This document shows positions 50,501-60,521 of a stretch of 64,000 nucleotides of DNA, in pieces. Numbering within the stretch: position 1 is the stretch's first letter; each line of letters starts with the position of its first letter. Source of the stretch: Tubiluchus corallicola (Eukaryota; Priapulida; Priapulimorpha; Priapulimorphida; Tubiluchidae). A model generated the notes under the pieces. The model saw only the letters and a list, made by a program, of their open reading frames with translations. It ran no database searches and had not been told where the DNA came from. The stretch lies in assembly GCA_030141605.1 (NCBI GenBank), contig JAQGDQ010000650.1, positions 1-64,000 of the forward strand. The letters are read 5' to 3'. Position numbers and translations under genes: made by a program.

Positions 50501-53500
50501 ATATCAAAGATTTATTTATTTGTTGATTTAAGTTTGACAATAATACATCAAAGAAAAAGTGAACTGAATTTGTGTTCTCAGTATTTTAAAAATTAAAAAC
50601 ATAAAACTTACATTGCACAACAGGACAGCTGCTAATGTAACTTTATTGTGATTAAATTTGTACCTTGTGTAAACTTTAACTTTTTTGTTGATTAGCAATA
50701 TGTAGAAGCAGCACAGTTATATGAAAAAGGTGAATATTACGATAAGGCAGCTGCTGTGTATGTCCGCAGTAAAAACTGGTAAGATAGAATTTTTATTAAA
50801 TTCACATGAGTGCCTACTTTTCAAAACATCTTACACACTTATTTATTCAATATTAAAGCTTTGTGCTGATTTACCTGACATAAAAAGTACAACTGTAACA
50901 CCTGCAGATGGAACACCTTATTTAGTGAGCACCGGACGTAATATAAATTAACAACATTTCTTAGAACTAGTTTGTTAAAGTTTAGCATGCACTTACAACA
51001 TTAACACACGAATAAGTGGGAAGTTTTGAATGATTTCTAAAAGGATTTCTGAAGATAAGGCGTTGCTGTTGATGCTTATGGAACAAGTCTAGCTCATTGA
51101 AACACATTAACTAGTCATTATCACTGGGCATCAGAAGGCTTGTCGTGAAAAAATTGTGGCTGTTTTACATATGAGATGCTGGAAAATGATAAATTTGTTG
51201 TATTGCAGATCTTGAACATTGTGCTCCCAAGCTTGCTCAATTTTTTATTATAAACTTGTTATTAGAATGACTTACTATTTCCTTAGGAATAAAGTTGGGG
51301 AGTTGTTAAAACTGGTAAACTCGCCTAAGATTCATGCCCAGTATGCTAAGGCAAGAGAATCAGAAGGCAAATATAAGGAAGCAGTGAAAGCATACGAAGG
51401 TGCAAAAGACTGGGACAGTGTGGTTAGGCAAGTAATTCCATTTCTTAAATTTTTACTATTGTAAAGTAATTTGCAAAAAACTGTCTATAAAATTAATTTA
51501 TGCTACTGCTGTGTAGAACTTTTCGGGCATGGTGGTAGTCGCCATTTACTTGAAACTTATGACGTAAGTGGTGGACATCGTGACTTTCAGTAAGCATGCA
51601 CTGCTTAAATTATTTCAGATTTCTACAGCTTGCCTAAAGTTCATTCAAATTAGCCATCTAATTTTTTTGTAAAAACTTATTGTACTTTTGATGGAAATTC
51701 ACAGTGCACTACCCTTTTCCAGTCGATCAACGACGTCATTGGTGGAGGAATGGGTGTTTTGAGAACCCAAGCATGAAATGATCACATCTTTAAAGTGATT
51801 TTAACTAATTGCACAAGTCGCTTGTCATATTTTTGTTATTAAATCCTTCTAAAAATTTTCGCAAACATCTTAACAAGCCTAGCTTCCCAGAAGGCTTTGC
51901 CTTTCCTTTAATGCGAGTATGAAATATTAGTATTTCATAATACAAAATGAAAAAATACTGCAATGCAAATTTTTTTATCTGAATTTGTTTTTTCTTTCCA
52001 TAGGCTTAATTTAGAGAATCTTAACAACCCAGAAGAAGCTGTTCGCATTGTCCAAGATACACAGTCAGTTGAGGGAGCAAAGATGGTGGCAAAGTATGAC
52101 ACTTTTTTAAGATTTTCTTATTGTATCAAACGGAGTATTCATCCTTATTGGATAATATCTGCCTAGATGCAGAGTATGGCTGTTCATCAATCAAGTTTAT
52201 TTACAAATGTTTAATATAATGACTGTCCTATGCTATAACTTTTCTGGTTTAAATTAATTTACTTATAATTAATTTAATAACTATCCTGTACCCTACTTTT
52301 CCTAGTTTAAATTTACCAAAATAAAACTTAGAAATAACACTATCTCTGTTCAGTTTAGTAGAATACTTTTTCAAAGCAATTTGCTAGGTTTTGCAGACAG
52401 CTGTTCTGGTGTACAATGAATTTTTATAGCTCTCCAATCCACACCAAACTGCCCAAGAAGCACAAGCTATTGCATTTGCAGACAATATTTAGGCAAAACT
52501 TTAGTTCACCTTTTTAAATTATATTGTGGAAACCTATGGGTCCACCTTGAACTGTAAGTAAAATTATTACATCCCACATTAGACAGATTATCCAGCCAAA
52601 ATTAGTTCAAGTGTATGCATTCCCAATCTTACAAAATCAAAAACTCGAATTTTGAAGAAAAGAAACATGAATGGAAAAACTTCCAATAATGAGGGTCATT
52701 TGCTTGCTTCTCGTGACTCCCATTTTCAAAAAAAATCATGAATGAAAAGGTACTGGATTAAACACTTTGTATGCTGTATGAGTGCTCATAAATGATGTAG
52801 CTTCACTGTTAGACGAGGAAATCACAAATGAGTAAATATATGTACGATAGATCTGTGATTTAAGGCAGCCAAAATACAATGAACTGCTACTGTCAATTTT
52901 CTTGCTCAAGATTTCAAAATAAAACTGCCACAAAAAATAACTTATTTTCTAGATTCTTCTTAAAGTTAAACGACTATTCGTCAGCCATACAGTTTCTAGT
53001 CTTGTCTAAATGCAATGAAGAGGCTTTTCAATTGGCACAAACCCATGGTCAAATGGAGACGTATGCTGAAATAATAGGTCTGTGCTCAATTATATTAAAT
53101 TCATCTGTTATTATTTGTGAAGTATGTTTTGAAGTTCTAATTGAATTATAGAAATTTTAATTACTTGTTTCTGGTTATAAAGTAAATAAGGATCTTTGGT
53201 GATGTATTATTCATTCTCGCTTTTGTCTATTTAATAATGCACAGGTCCCGATACCACACGAGAGGATTATCATAGCATTGCCCTGTATTTTGAGAATGAA
53301 AAGAAGCATTATTTGGCTGGGAAGTTTTTCTTCTTGTGTGGTATGCACACCAGGGTACGTAATACTAACATTAATATTTACTAAGAAGACTCAAACTCAA
53401 ACAAATTTGGCATTAAATAAGGTAACAGAGAGAAAGGATTTTCACACTGAATGTTTTGTATTTTTACTTTTGATAGTCACTGAAGCACTTGCTGAGTAGT

Positions 53501-56500
53501 GGTGATGATGCACAATCAATGGAGTTGGCTATAGAGTGTGTAGGACAAGCCAAAGATAGAGATCTGACACACATGCTGATAGATTTTCTAATGGGCGAAG
53601 CAGATGGCATTCCAAAAGTATTTTACCTTCCTAGTACCTTAATACCTGAGGCACAAGTTTTTGCTAGTTTTTACTTTAGTATACAAAATATATGCATAAT
53701 TATATTTTCATTTTACAAGCATTTGCCTTTGGGCAGGAATTTTGTTTTTTTTTGTTATTGCCACATGAAATTATTAAATAAACACTTAAATTACTCCTTA
53801 TGATACAGCAGAATTCACTTAGTTAAGTCCACAGATAATAAATCCAGCAAGTTATTGTGGCCACTTTGGCTGAAATAGAAATATATAATGTGTTAATGCT
53901 GTAAAATCCGCTACTTATTAAATCCAAATTCCGCTTTATAAACTGACCTTGTGAGTTGTGAACATAATAAAATTGTAATACTACATAATTTAACTTGAGA
54001 TAGATAATCATATTTGTTCTAAACATGTTTTACAAGTTTGCATTTTTTCTCTTAATTCTTTGTCTTTTATGGTTTGTGGTTTAATTTACTACTCTCTTAG
54101 TTTTAAAGTGCAGAAGCATCAGCCAAGCACAAGTTCAGAGATTTAATTAGGATAAACTAACAGGCCAATTCTAACTGATAAACCATTGTGCACATGAGAA
54201 CATTAATGACTCAAATAAATAAATGCTGAATCTCATTGATATCTAAGATAAATACACTGCATTTTTTAACTTGGCAAGCAACTTGTCACATATAAAGGGT
54301 AATGACATCACAGATAAACAATACATATTTTATGCAAGTTACTTTAATCATAGCAATGCACATTACTGAAGAACCTTTCGCAGGCAGTTTATTGAGTGTT
54401 AAGTGTAATGGCTCTATAAATAAACAATACACGCTGTAATGACATAGAAAAAGCTGCTAATAGTTCGGTTCACAAATTAAGCTGCTTAATAAATCCATTT
54501 AGCTTCGTACCAAGGTGGATTTATTCAGTGGATTACACTGTACATATTTTATTTTCAAATAAAATATGCATAGTTTGATGAATTTCATTTTTAACGTACA
54601 TTTTGCACTTGCATGGCAAGCCTAGTCAGTATAACTGCACAATAGTTTAGTGGAAGCCAAAGAAGAAAAACCTGTCTGGGTTCTTTTTCTGTAGAAATTG
54701 TTTCACGTGCTCTTGGCTAATTTTAAGCAAAAGAAACCTGAATTACTTATAAATGTGCTTAGGATGCGAAGTATCTGTTCCGGCTGTATATGGCTTTGAA
54801 TCAATACCGGGAAGCGGCCAGGACAGCTATAATCATTGCAAGAGAAGAACAATTTGCAGGTACCTATAACAACACTTATATTCTCTCTTTCTCTTGTTAA
54901 ATGTACAGCTTTAGAGCTTTTTTGTTTGTTCTTGTTCGTGGATTTGAGTTGTATTTTTTATGTTAAAATTTTAAACTAAGGTAAAAAAAATGGAAGTACA
55001 TTCAAATGGAAGGCAGACATCTGTTTCTTGTATCAATGAAGGTTGACAATTGTCATTGCATTGAAAATAATGAAAAGTGATGTTTGTGTTGTATGTTTCA
55101 CCTATTCGCTTTACTAATTAATGGTTCAAGACACCATTTCAGTAAGTTCAAGATCAAAACCAAACATTTCTGATATAAAACGTATGGCTGTCTTTGGTAA
55201 AAACAGAGTTTAATTCAATTCCTGCATAGCAAGAAGAAGCTTCTTTTGCAAAGTTTTCCCTATAATGGTGTTGCACTAGGTTTCTTCTCAAGCGCTGACA
55301 AACTGCTTGAAAATTGTCTTAATGTAATCACATACATTTGTCCTTAATGCATAGCTTCACATCACAACAGTTTGCCCGTGGTACAGCTGTTTAAAGTCTT
55401 TCATGTTTCATCCATTGCTTCTTCTTTTTTGTAATTTTCTACACTGTCTTCAAATGTTGCAAGAACATGTTCGCACAGTGTTGACAATTCCTCTAAACCA
55501 CGTCTGAGCACATCAGCAGCGGGTACTCCTTTTGTCTGAATACGCATGTTGATTCTAAAAAATAGAAAAATAGCAAACTAAACCACTTTTTAGTCACAGT
55601 AATGTCATAAGAAACATCAGTTAAATAAAAACACGTGGCAATTTTTTTCAAAGTTTGTATGTAGATCTATTTTAGACCTTATTCTAGTGTATGAGAAGGA
55701 AAAAGAACAAGCTGTATTACGAAGAGTGTCAATGTACTTTTAAATGATCTGTTTTTGCACTTTCAGTGCTACACTTAATATGTTCTTTTTAGGTATAACA
55801 GCTAACACAATACACCTTCCATGTGCTTTATAGTTTATATGAAGCTAATCATTATTTTAATCACTACCTGTTTTCTGAAGGGTGCGGTACGCTATACCCA
55901 CAAAACTCTACATCTGGGTTTTTCATGATCACGTGTCTGAGTGAGTTGCCTAGAGTATGATCCTCTCCGTTTAAAACGAATGTTCGACAAGTCTCGTCTT
56001 GCATGTTTTCAGTTGGCATAACCTCTAGTACCCTTCTCGAATTTTGCTCCATGATGGATGCCAGTTAATATAGTTCTGCAGTGATAATAAGAGGTTTAGC
56101 TTTTTGGTTTAGAGACTGACTTACTACAAGCACCAGGTTCCTGAGTTTTAATATTAACAGGAAAATAGACATTTTGTTTGGAGCTCAAAATCTTGGCTGG
56201 CATTATTTTCCATTAAAGTCTAGTGATCGTCTAACAAAAATGAGCTTTACGCATCTGTTGTAAGTTAAGCAACAAATCTAGTTATCAACAAATATGCAAC
56301 TAGTGACTAAGGCTTTAATAAGAGGAGATATGTAGTTATTTATTTCATTCATTTTTAGGGAACTATAGGAATGCACATGATGTTCTCTATAGTATGTACA
56401 AGGAATTGCGACTTCATCACATCAAAGTTTCAACAGAAATGAGCACAAACTTGATGATCTTACATAGTTACATACTAGTCAGGGTAATTATTCATTGTTA

Positions 56501-59157
56501 TTTGTCTCATTCCCCATCAAGCAGTTTAACCACCCATTATATTGCACTGTAGTAGTCACAGTATTTCATAACAAACATAATACGATCCAGTTATTAATTT
56601 CACGCAATTTGCCTTTTTGGCATGATATTTCATCAGACAATCACATAACAAAAGCTTTCACTTCAATATTCTGTCATCATATTTATATATATTGTTGATT
56701 TCTTCTACATTTTCATAATCAAACTGCAGAATCTGAATTCAGTTTAAAACCACTGGAAAGTAATAATCACATTCATCCATTCATGACTTATGAATCACGT
56801 CTTTCCAATCTGGGAATTACTTTTGCGACAGATAATTTGTATGTAACTGAAATGGTTGATGGTTGTACTGCACTGTACACTACATGAAGAAAAAAGAATA
56901 TTTCTAACTAAATTTCTGTTTACATTAGATTCACGTAAAAAGAGGAGATCATCTCAAGGCTGCACGGCTGCTAATTAGAGTGGCAGATAACATCAGCAAA
57001 TTTCCTGCACGTAAGATGACATTTGATTTTTAACTTTCGTGTTCGTCAAATTATAAACAAAGAGGTGAGATGCAACAACGTAAAGTTTCATGACTCATAG
57101 TAACTTCATATTATCTTTATGTTATGTCATTGTATGTCAAACCTTGCAATGTGGTGTCATTAGTTGTAGCCTCTCCGTACTTACACTTTTGTTGACTGTC
57201 ACATTTTGCAGACATTGTACCCATATTGACGTCAACAGTTATTGAATGCCAGCGATCGGGACTAAAAACTTCAGCTTTCAGTTATGCAACCACGTTAATG
57301 CGATCAGAGTATAGACAACAAATAGATCTAAAGTACAAAAAGAAAATAGAAGCCATTGTCAGGTAGAGTAAGTAATGCAACTTGAAAAAAAACTTAATTT
57401 CTTGTAACTAGACAAATTACTTTAAATTAAATTGTACATGTAAATATGGTAAGGGGTAATGCTAAGAACTAAAGATGATAAAGGCATAGATGAAAAATGT
57501 GTTTCAACTTTTTTTTCAAATTAGCTCGCAATTAACAGTTCTGGCATTCACAGTCATAATTCAATTAATGAAAAATGCATTTCAACTGTGCAACAACAGA
57601 AAGAGAGATTATAAGTGTTGTTATGTGTACTTGCAAATTGTCTTTCTCTTTTAAACAGTGTTCATGTGGATCTTTATGCCAAAATTATTCTCTAGTTAAC
57701 TACATGGGGCAAATATTGACTTTTTTAGGAAACCAGATAAGACAGAAGAAGAAGAACCATTATCTCCGTGTCCATATTGCGGTTTTGAATTGCCAGAGAT
57801 GGAACTGAGTTGCCCAGAATGTAAAAATACCATTCCATACTGTATCATAACAGTAAGTAGAAGACTTATAATTTTTGAAAAAGTAAAAAATACTATTGCT
57901 ACATTTTGTGAAAGCATTAATCAAGAAGTTTGCCATAAAGAAGGTCATTTTACATTTTTTGCCTTGAAGAGGTAACAAAATAGAATAAGTAAGTGAAGCA
58001 TATTTATTTTTGTCCCACAGCTAAAGAATAATATACATTTTACAGGGTCAACATGTGATAACAAGTGACTTTGCTGCTTGTCCACAATGTGATTTTCCAG
58101 CTCATTATTCTGAATTCGTCAAGTAAGTTCCAAAAGCTAAAATTAAAAGTACTAACTTAATTAAACACCACATTGTCGATGTTTCATTTTCTATGTCTGT
58201 TGTTTGAGGAGTTATGATTACCTTAACTGTTAAATCCTTAGTGATACTTTTCTCAAGATGTTACTCATATATCACAAATGCCGATACACATTTAATTCTT
58301 TTTGATAACAGCTTGGCTGAGGAAACAATGCTAATTCTGCTAGTAAAGGCGATAGTGACACTTTAAATTAGAAAGCAATCCAAAATGTAACCCTATTTCA
58401 GATCTGAGTTCTAACATTCTTTGTCCAGTAAAATCTGCATACCTACACTATCTACACAAGAGGAAGTAATTAAAACCATATACAGTGAAATTCTTCATGA
58501 CTGTGGCATACATGAAGTGAAAATTTTTATGAAAAAAAGTCCAACCGAAGAATGGTAAAAAATGTTGCCCTATTTCAAGTAAGACTTGTGCCTTTTCCCA
58601 CTCCACATAGCACTCACGCGACACACTAAGCGTCAAGTGTGTAAAAAAGAAATCAGAAGACTGATACCATTCTTCAGCAAGCTGCAATAGATTTTATCAA
58701 TGAGTAACAGAGAGTGTATTTAACAAGGTTGGAAAGCAACTAAGGGAGTATTTTTAGAAAAAGTAATGAGTAATGACTTCTGCTGGAACTATGCAAAAAA
58801 AATTATAGGTGTCTTTGATGTTGACATGTGCAGTGATATAACCACTGATGCTGTCACACAGTGCGGTCTACTTTCTCTAATGATGCCACTGCTGACACAA
58901 AACTGCTGCCGCAAAGAGTATGCAATGCTATATCAGTTAGCACAAAACTGGATGTGACAGCCTAATAAATGTTACCATCGGCGATATTTTTTTTGTAAAT
59001 TCCACTAACAGTAATTAAACCATCTTTACTGGTACATTTTTTCAGGCTATTAGAAACAGAGACCGTGTGTACAATGTGCTCAACAAAATTAGCTGCAAGT
59101 GATTTACGTAAAACAGAGGAACTGCAGCGATACCTCCACCCTGAAGGAGAAGAGTGA
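29522..59157 (+). CDS. WDR19: Intraflagellar transport protein 144 (WDR19), IFT-A core
   Basis: Exons: 29522-29530, 29867-29958, 30312-30377, 31377-31502, 32824-32922, 33411-33624, 33862-33974, 36460-36541, 36899-36990, 37606-37849, 40105-40228, 41563-41669, 42544-42666, 43362-43511, 43672-43752, 45382-45448, 47507-47673, 47989-48133, 48690-48862, 49220-49329, 49707-49911, 50696-50778, 51287-51427, 52004-52093, 52953-53077, 53245-53354, 53477-53617, 54763-54859, 56359-56483, 56929-57010, 57212-57362, 57729-57852, 58046-58122, 59046-59157 (TGA). The product is 1348 aa (human about 1342). The N-terminal WD40 propellers include [33 protein letters not shown] and [17 protein letters not shown] solenoid follows ([24 protein letters not shown]). 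The C-terminal zinc-binding part has Cys pairs at about 1259/1262, 1273/1276, 1298/1301 and 1320/1323. In the known family it acts in retrograde ciliary transport. Intron 23 is GC-AG. Intron 28 hosts POLR1D in antisense. Confidence 0.96.
30408..31239. mobile_element. MITE family 1, 832 bp, TA target duplication
   Basis: The left end CAGTAAGCCTTCACTTAACG follows TA (30406-30407). The right end GCATCGTTAAGCATGGACGTACTG precedes TA (31240-31241) and is its imperfect reverse complement (shared CTTAACGATGC). Internal blocks recur at 478-1133. It has no transposase frame and lies in WDR19 intron 3. Confidence 0.75.
34650..36025 (+). mobile_element. Decayed mariner/IS630-like transposon
   Basis: The interior carries a broken plus-strand transposase (see 35470-35950). 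Candidate termini 'tgtcaaagaaaaaatatta' (about 34661) and an inverse 'aaattttttctgctatttattttttgac' (about 35991-36018) are only loosely alike. It lies in WDR19 intron 7. Limits are approximate. Confidence 0.55.
35470..35950 (+). pseudogene. mariner-family transposase remnant
   Basis: Across two or more frames one can read [17 protein letters not shown], then PNAHWLITGKLHFQQDGTT, then [16 protein letters not shown] and CAWTEYP. These correspond to the 'HFQQDGA-pH' and 'W-P-SPDLNPLDY-W' catalytic motifs of mariner/IS630 DDxD transposases. A frame shift lies after the DLLPNAH segment and stop codons interrupt the C-terminal part, so it is not functional. Confidence 0.75.
38138..38489 (+). repeat. 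Direct repeat R2, copy 1 (WDR19 intron 10)
   Basis: It matches 40899-41266 in the same orientation. Shared exact blocks include TAGCTTTGTTTGCCAA, TTCCTGTTACTTGTTAA, GTTGGCGAGTGAGACTA and GCTGCCGAAATATATGTTAA. No coding signature. Confidence 0.85.
38601..39565. mobile_element. 965-bp MITE with strong terminal inverted repeats
   Basis: The left end CAGTAGGCGCCGCTTAAT follows TA (38599-38600). The right end ATTAAGTGGCGCCTACTG is its near-perfect inverse and is followed by TT rather than TA (one mutated base). Subterminal 'GACTCA' and 'GAGTC(A/T)ATTAA' motifs recur on both sides. It has no transposase. Tc1/mariner (Tigger/pogo) type is inferred. It lies in WDR19 intron 10. Confidence 0.85.
40572..40625. 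repeat. 27-bp perfect tandem duplication
   Basis: The 27-base unit beginning TTATTTTATACTTGCATACT occurs exactly twice, back to back, in WDR19 intron 11. Confidence 0.9.
40899..41266 (+). repeat. Direct repeat R2, copy 2 (WDR19 intron 11)
   Basis: Partner of 38138-38489 in the same orientation. The two copies bracket WDR19 exon 11. Small indels near the left end distinguish them. Confidence 0.85.
44330..45240. repeat. Dispersed repeat, copy B (empty site for the hAT element)
   Basis: Same order and orientation as 8220-9620 but without the hAT insertion; TCTAGGACACATAAAAT runs uninterrupted at about 44588-44604. It lies in WDR19 intron 15. No protein signature was found, so the class is unknown. 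Confidence 0.65.
45570..47330 (-). mobile_element. 5'-truncated non-LTR retrotransposon (LINE)
   Basis: A minus-strand reverse-transcriptase remnant with a TATG-type microsatellite tail at its low-coordinate (3') end (tacatacatacatac at about 45575-45590). It lies antisense in WDR19 intron 16. Clade is uncertain; the motif spelling is CR1/jockey-like. Confidence 0.75.
46320..47240 (-). pseudogene. LINE reverse transcriptase remnant
   Basis: Minus-strand fragments in order: a pre-RT segment ([13 protein letters not shown], 47054-47239), the fingers and palm ([48 protein letters not shown], 46582-46953), then a catalytic FADDSKVF box just downstream (about 46370-46400). The first palm motif reads MKAFD, as in FAKAFD of active elements. 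Stops and frame breaks between blocks show decay. There is no endonuclease domain. Confidence 0.82.
51428..51433 (+). other. GC-AG splice donor of WDR19 intron 23
   Basis: The junction reads AG|GCAAGT at 51426-51433 with acceptor CATAG at 51999-52003. It restores the R-L-N reading and fits the strong flanking consensus expected of GC donors. No GT donor nearby keeps the frame. Confidence 0.85.
53806..54540. mobile_element. 735-bp MITE with TA target duplication
   Basis: The left end CAGCAGAATTCACTTAGTTA follows TA (53804-53805). The right end ATTCAGTGGATTACACTG precedes TA (54541-54542) and is its imperfect inverse. A subterminal TAA.TCCAC motif is shared by both ends. No transposase frame. 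It lies in WDR19 intron 27. Confidence 0.75.
55209..55214 (-). promoter_or_regulatory. Possible POLR1D poly(A) signal (ATTAAA)
   Basis: On the minus strand an ATTAAA variant hexamer lies about 190 bases beyond the stop codon, still inside WDR19 intron 28. Consensus only. Confidence 0.3.
55401..56052 (-). CDS. POLR1D: RNA polymerase I/III shared subunit RPAC2 (AC19)
   Basis: Exons on the minus strand: 55868-56052 (start) and 55401-55554 (TGA). They are joined by a 313-bp GT-AG intron in phase 2; the product is 112 aa. Family signatures are clear: [37 protein letters not shown], then [20 protein letters not shown]. This is the alpha-like domain that pairs with POLR1C/AC40 in the Pol I and Pol III assembly platform. 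An in-frame TAA four codons before the ATG fixes the start. The gene lies entirely in WDR19 intron 28 (54860-56358) on the opposite strand. Having its own intron argues against a retrocopy. Confidence 0.95.
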
Positions 59158-60418
59158 ATCAGATAAAGAGCCCTCACTGAATTGCAGGCGTGTGAACCAA
59201 ATATGTGAAACCAACAGAAAAATTTTTTATTTAAGATTTACACAAGAGTGAAACCGTTGCACTTAATATTGCATAGTATAAAACATCTAGAAGGAAGCAA
59301 CTTAGCACCAATTTTAATCTTATCCATATTAAACTATCTGTGCCCATTTCTTCACTGCACCAAATGTAAAGGACTTAAAATTAGAATCTGATAGGTTGTT
59401 ATCCTTCTACTGCAAACCACTCAAATAACGGTGAACTTGCATGCCACGAAGATATGGTTTTTAATGTTAACCAAGGCAGCTTTTGAAGTAATCATGCTAC
59501 ATGAAAGCACATTCAAAACAAAATGAACAACACAATGATTATCTCTCAGATGTTATCTGATATCTGAATCTGTTGTAATACCAGGCCCAGAAAAAAAAAT
59601 GTGTTTGTTTCCGGTTGCCGACTGACTATTTTTTACGTACTACTTGATTTATTTTTTCTTCCATTTATCAAAATAAAATTTTTACTTGCCTTTCGATTGC
59701 TGACCAGATTCACGTTTTATACAGGTGCTTCTATTATGCAAACAAAATGACCAGCGGTCACCCGTGCAACTTGTAACTTGATAACCCAGTAGTTCCCACT
59801 TATCAGATACCATAGCAGTTATCAGACATCACTGCAGCCTGCACAGTGTGATTCATAATGAAACAATGTGATAGTGATTGTTCACAATAAAGTTGTTTGT
59901 AAATATTAATATAGATGTTTGTTGCTATGTGGGCTGTGTCAAAAAAAACTAACCATCTTCACTATTGATTAAAATGTAGAAATTCTGAATTTTTGTAAAA
60001 GTTAAAGTAAGCCTCTCAAATCATTTAATTTACCGGCGAGTTTGGACGCAGCACAGTTTTTATTCTAGAACTTTTTAAGTAACCTAATAACTAAAGTCTA
60101 ATATGAAGAACATCTTGAGATAAGGTACACAAGAAAGTGATTCAGAACTATTGCAATGCAAAAATTGTAGATAGTTAGTGCAGCTACATTTACTACAAAA
60201 AAACTGTAATAAAAGTAAAAATTAAAAGATGTAAAAAATTAAATAATTAAGCAGTAAAGTTATATAATATTAAGAAGTTTCTTTTTATTTTATGCAGTAG
60301 CTAAGACGCACTAATATTCAGCCATACATTAAACATAAATGATCTGGTGATGAGAATAACTTGGACACTAAGTGGTGAAACTGCTTGAGTGTTACCTGTT
60401 CTTATGATCACTACCCAG
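59158..60418. other. Downstream region of WDR19
   Basis: It contains the WDR19 3' UTR. AATAAA hexamers occur at 59672-59677 and 59886-59891; which is used cannot be told. The phrase 'ccaggcccagaaaaaaaaatgtg' near 59580 may be a transposon end, but no partner end was found. No gene is recognised. Confidence 0.5.
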
Positions 60419-60513
60419 TAGGGGTGAGCATTCTCTACCAGAAAGCGAATTTGAATCGAACCGAACTAAAAAAACTCGTTCGAATCTCGCTCGACGTTCG
60501 ATGCTCACCCCTA
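60419..60513. mobile_element. 95-bp hAT-type MITE
   Basis: The ends TAGGGGTGAGCAT and ATGCTCACCCCTA are exact inverse copies. The flanking 8-mers CTACCCAG (60411-60418) and CTGCCCAG (60514-60521) differ by one transition, so they form an 8-bp target duplication. The size and TSD fit a hAT MITE. The interior has TTCGAA-type short palindromes. Confidence 0.85.
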
Positions 60514-60521
60514 CTGCCCAG

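Noticed and set aside
55401-56052. POLR1D as a processed retrocopy
   Set aside because: It has a consensus GT-AG intron in phase, an intact frame and no poly(A) tract.
57575-57978. Minus-strand frames over WDR19 exon 32
   Set aside because: They are shadows of the zinc-binding exon on the plus strand.
59575-59940. A transposon bounded by 'ccaggcccag' and 'gtgggctgtg'
   Set aside because: The two ends do not form an inverse pair and no target duplication was visible.
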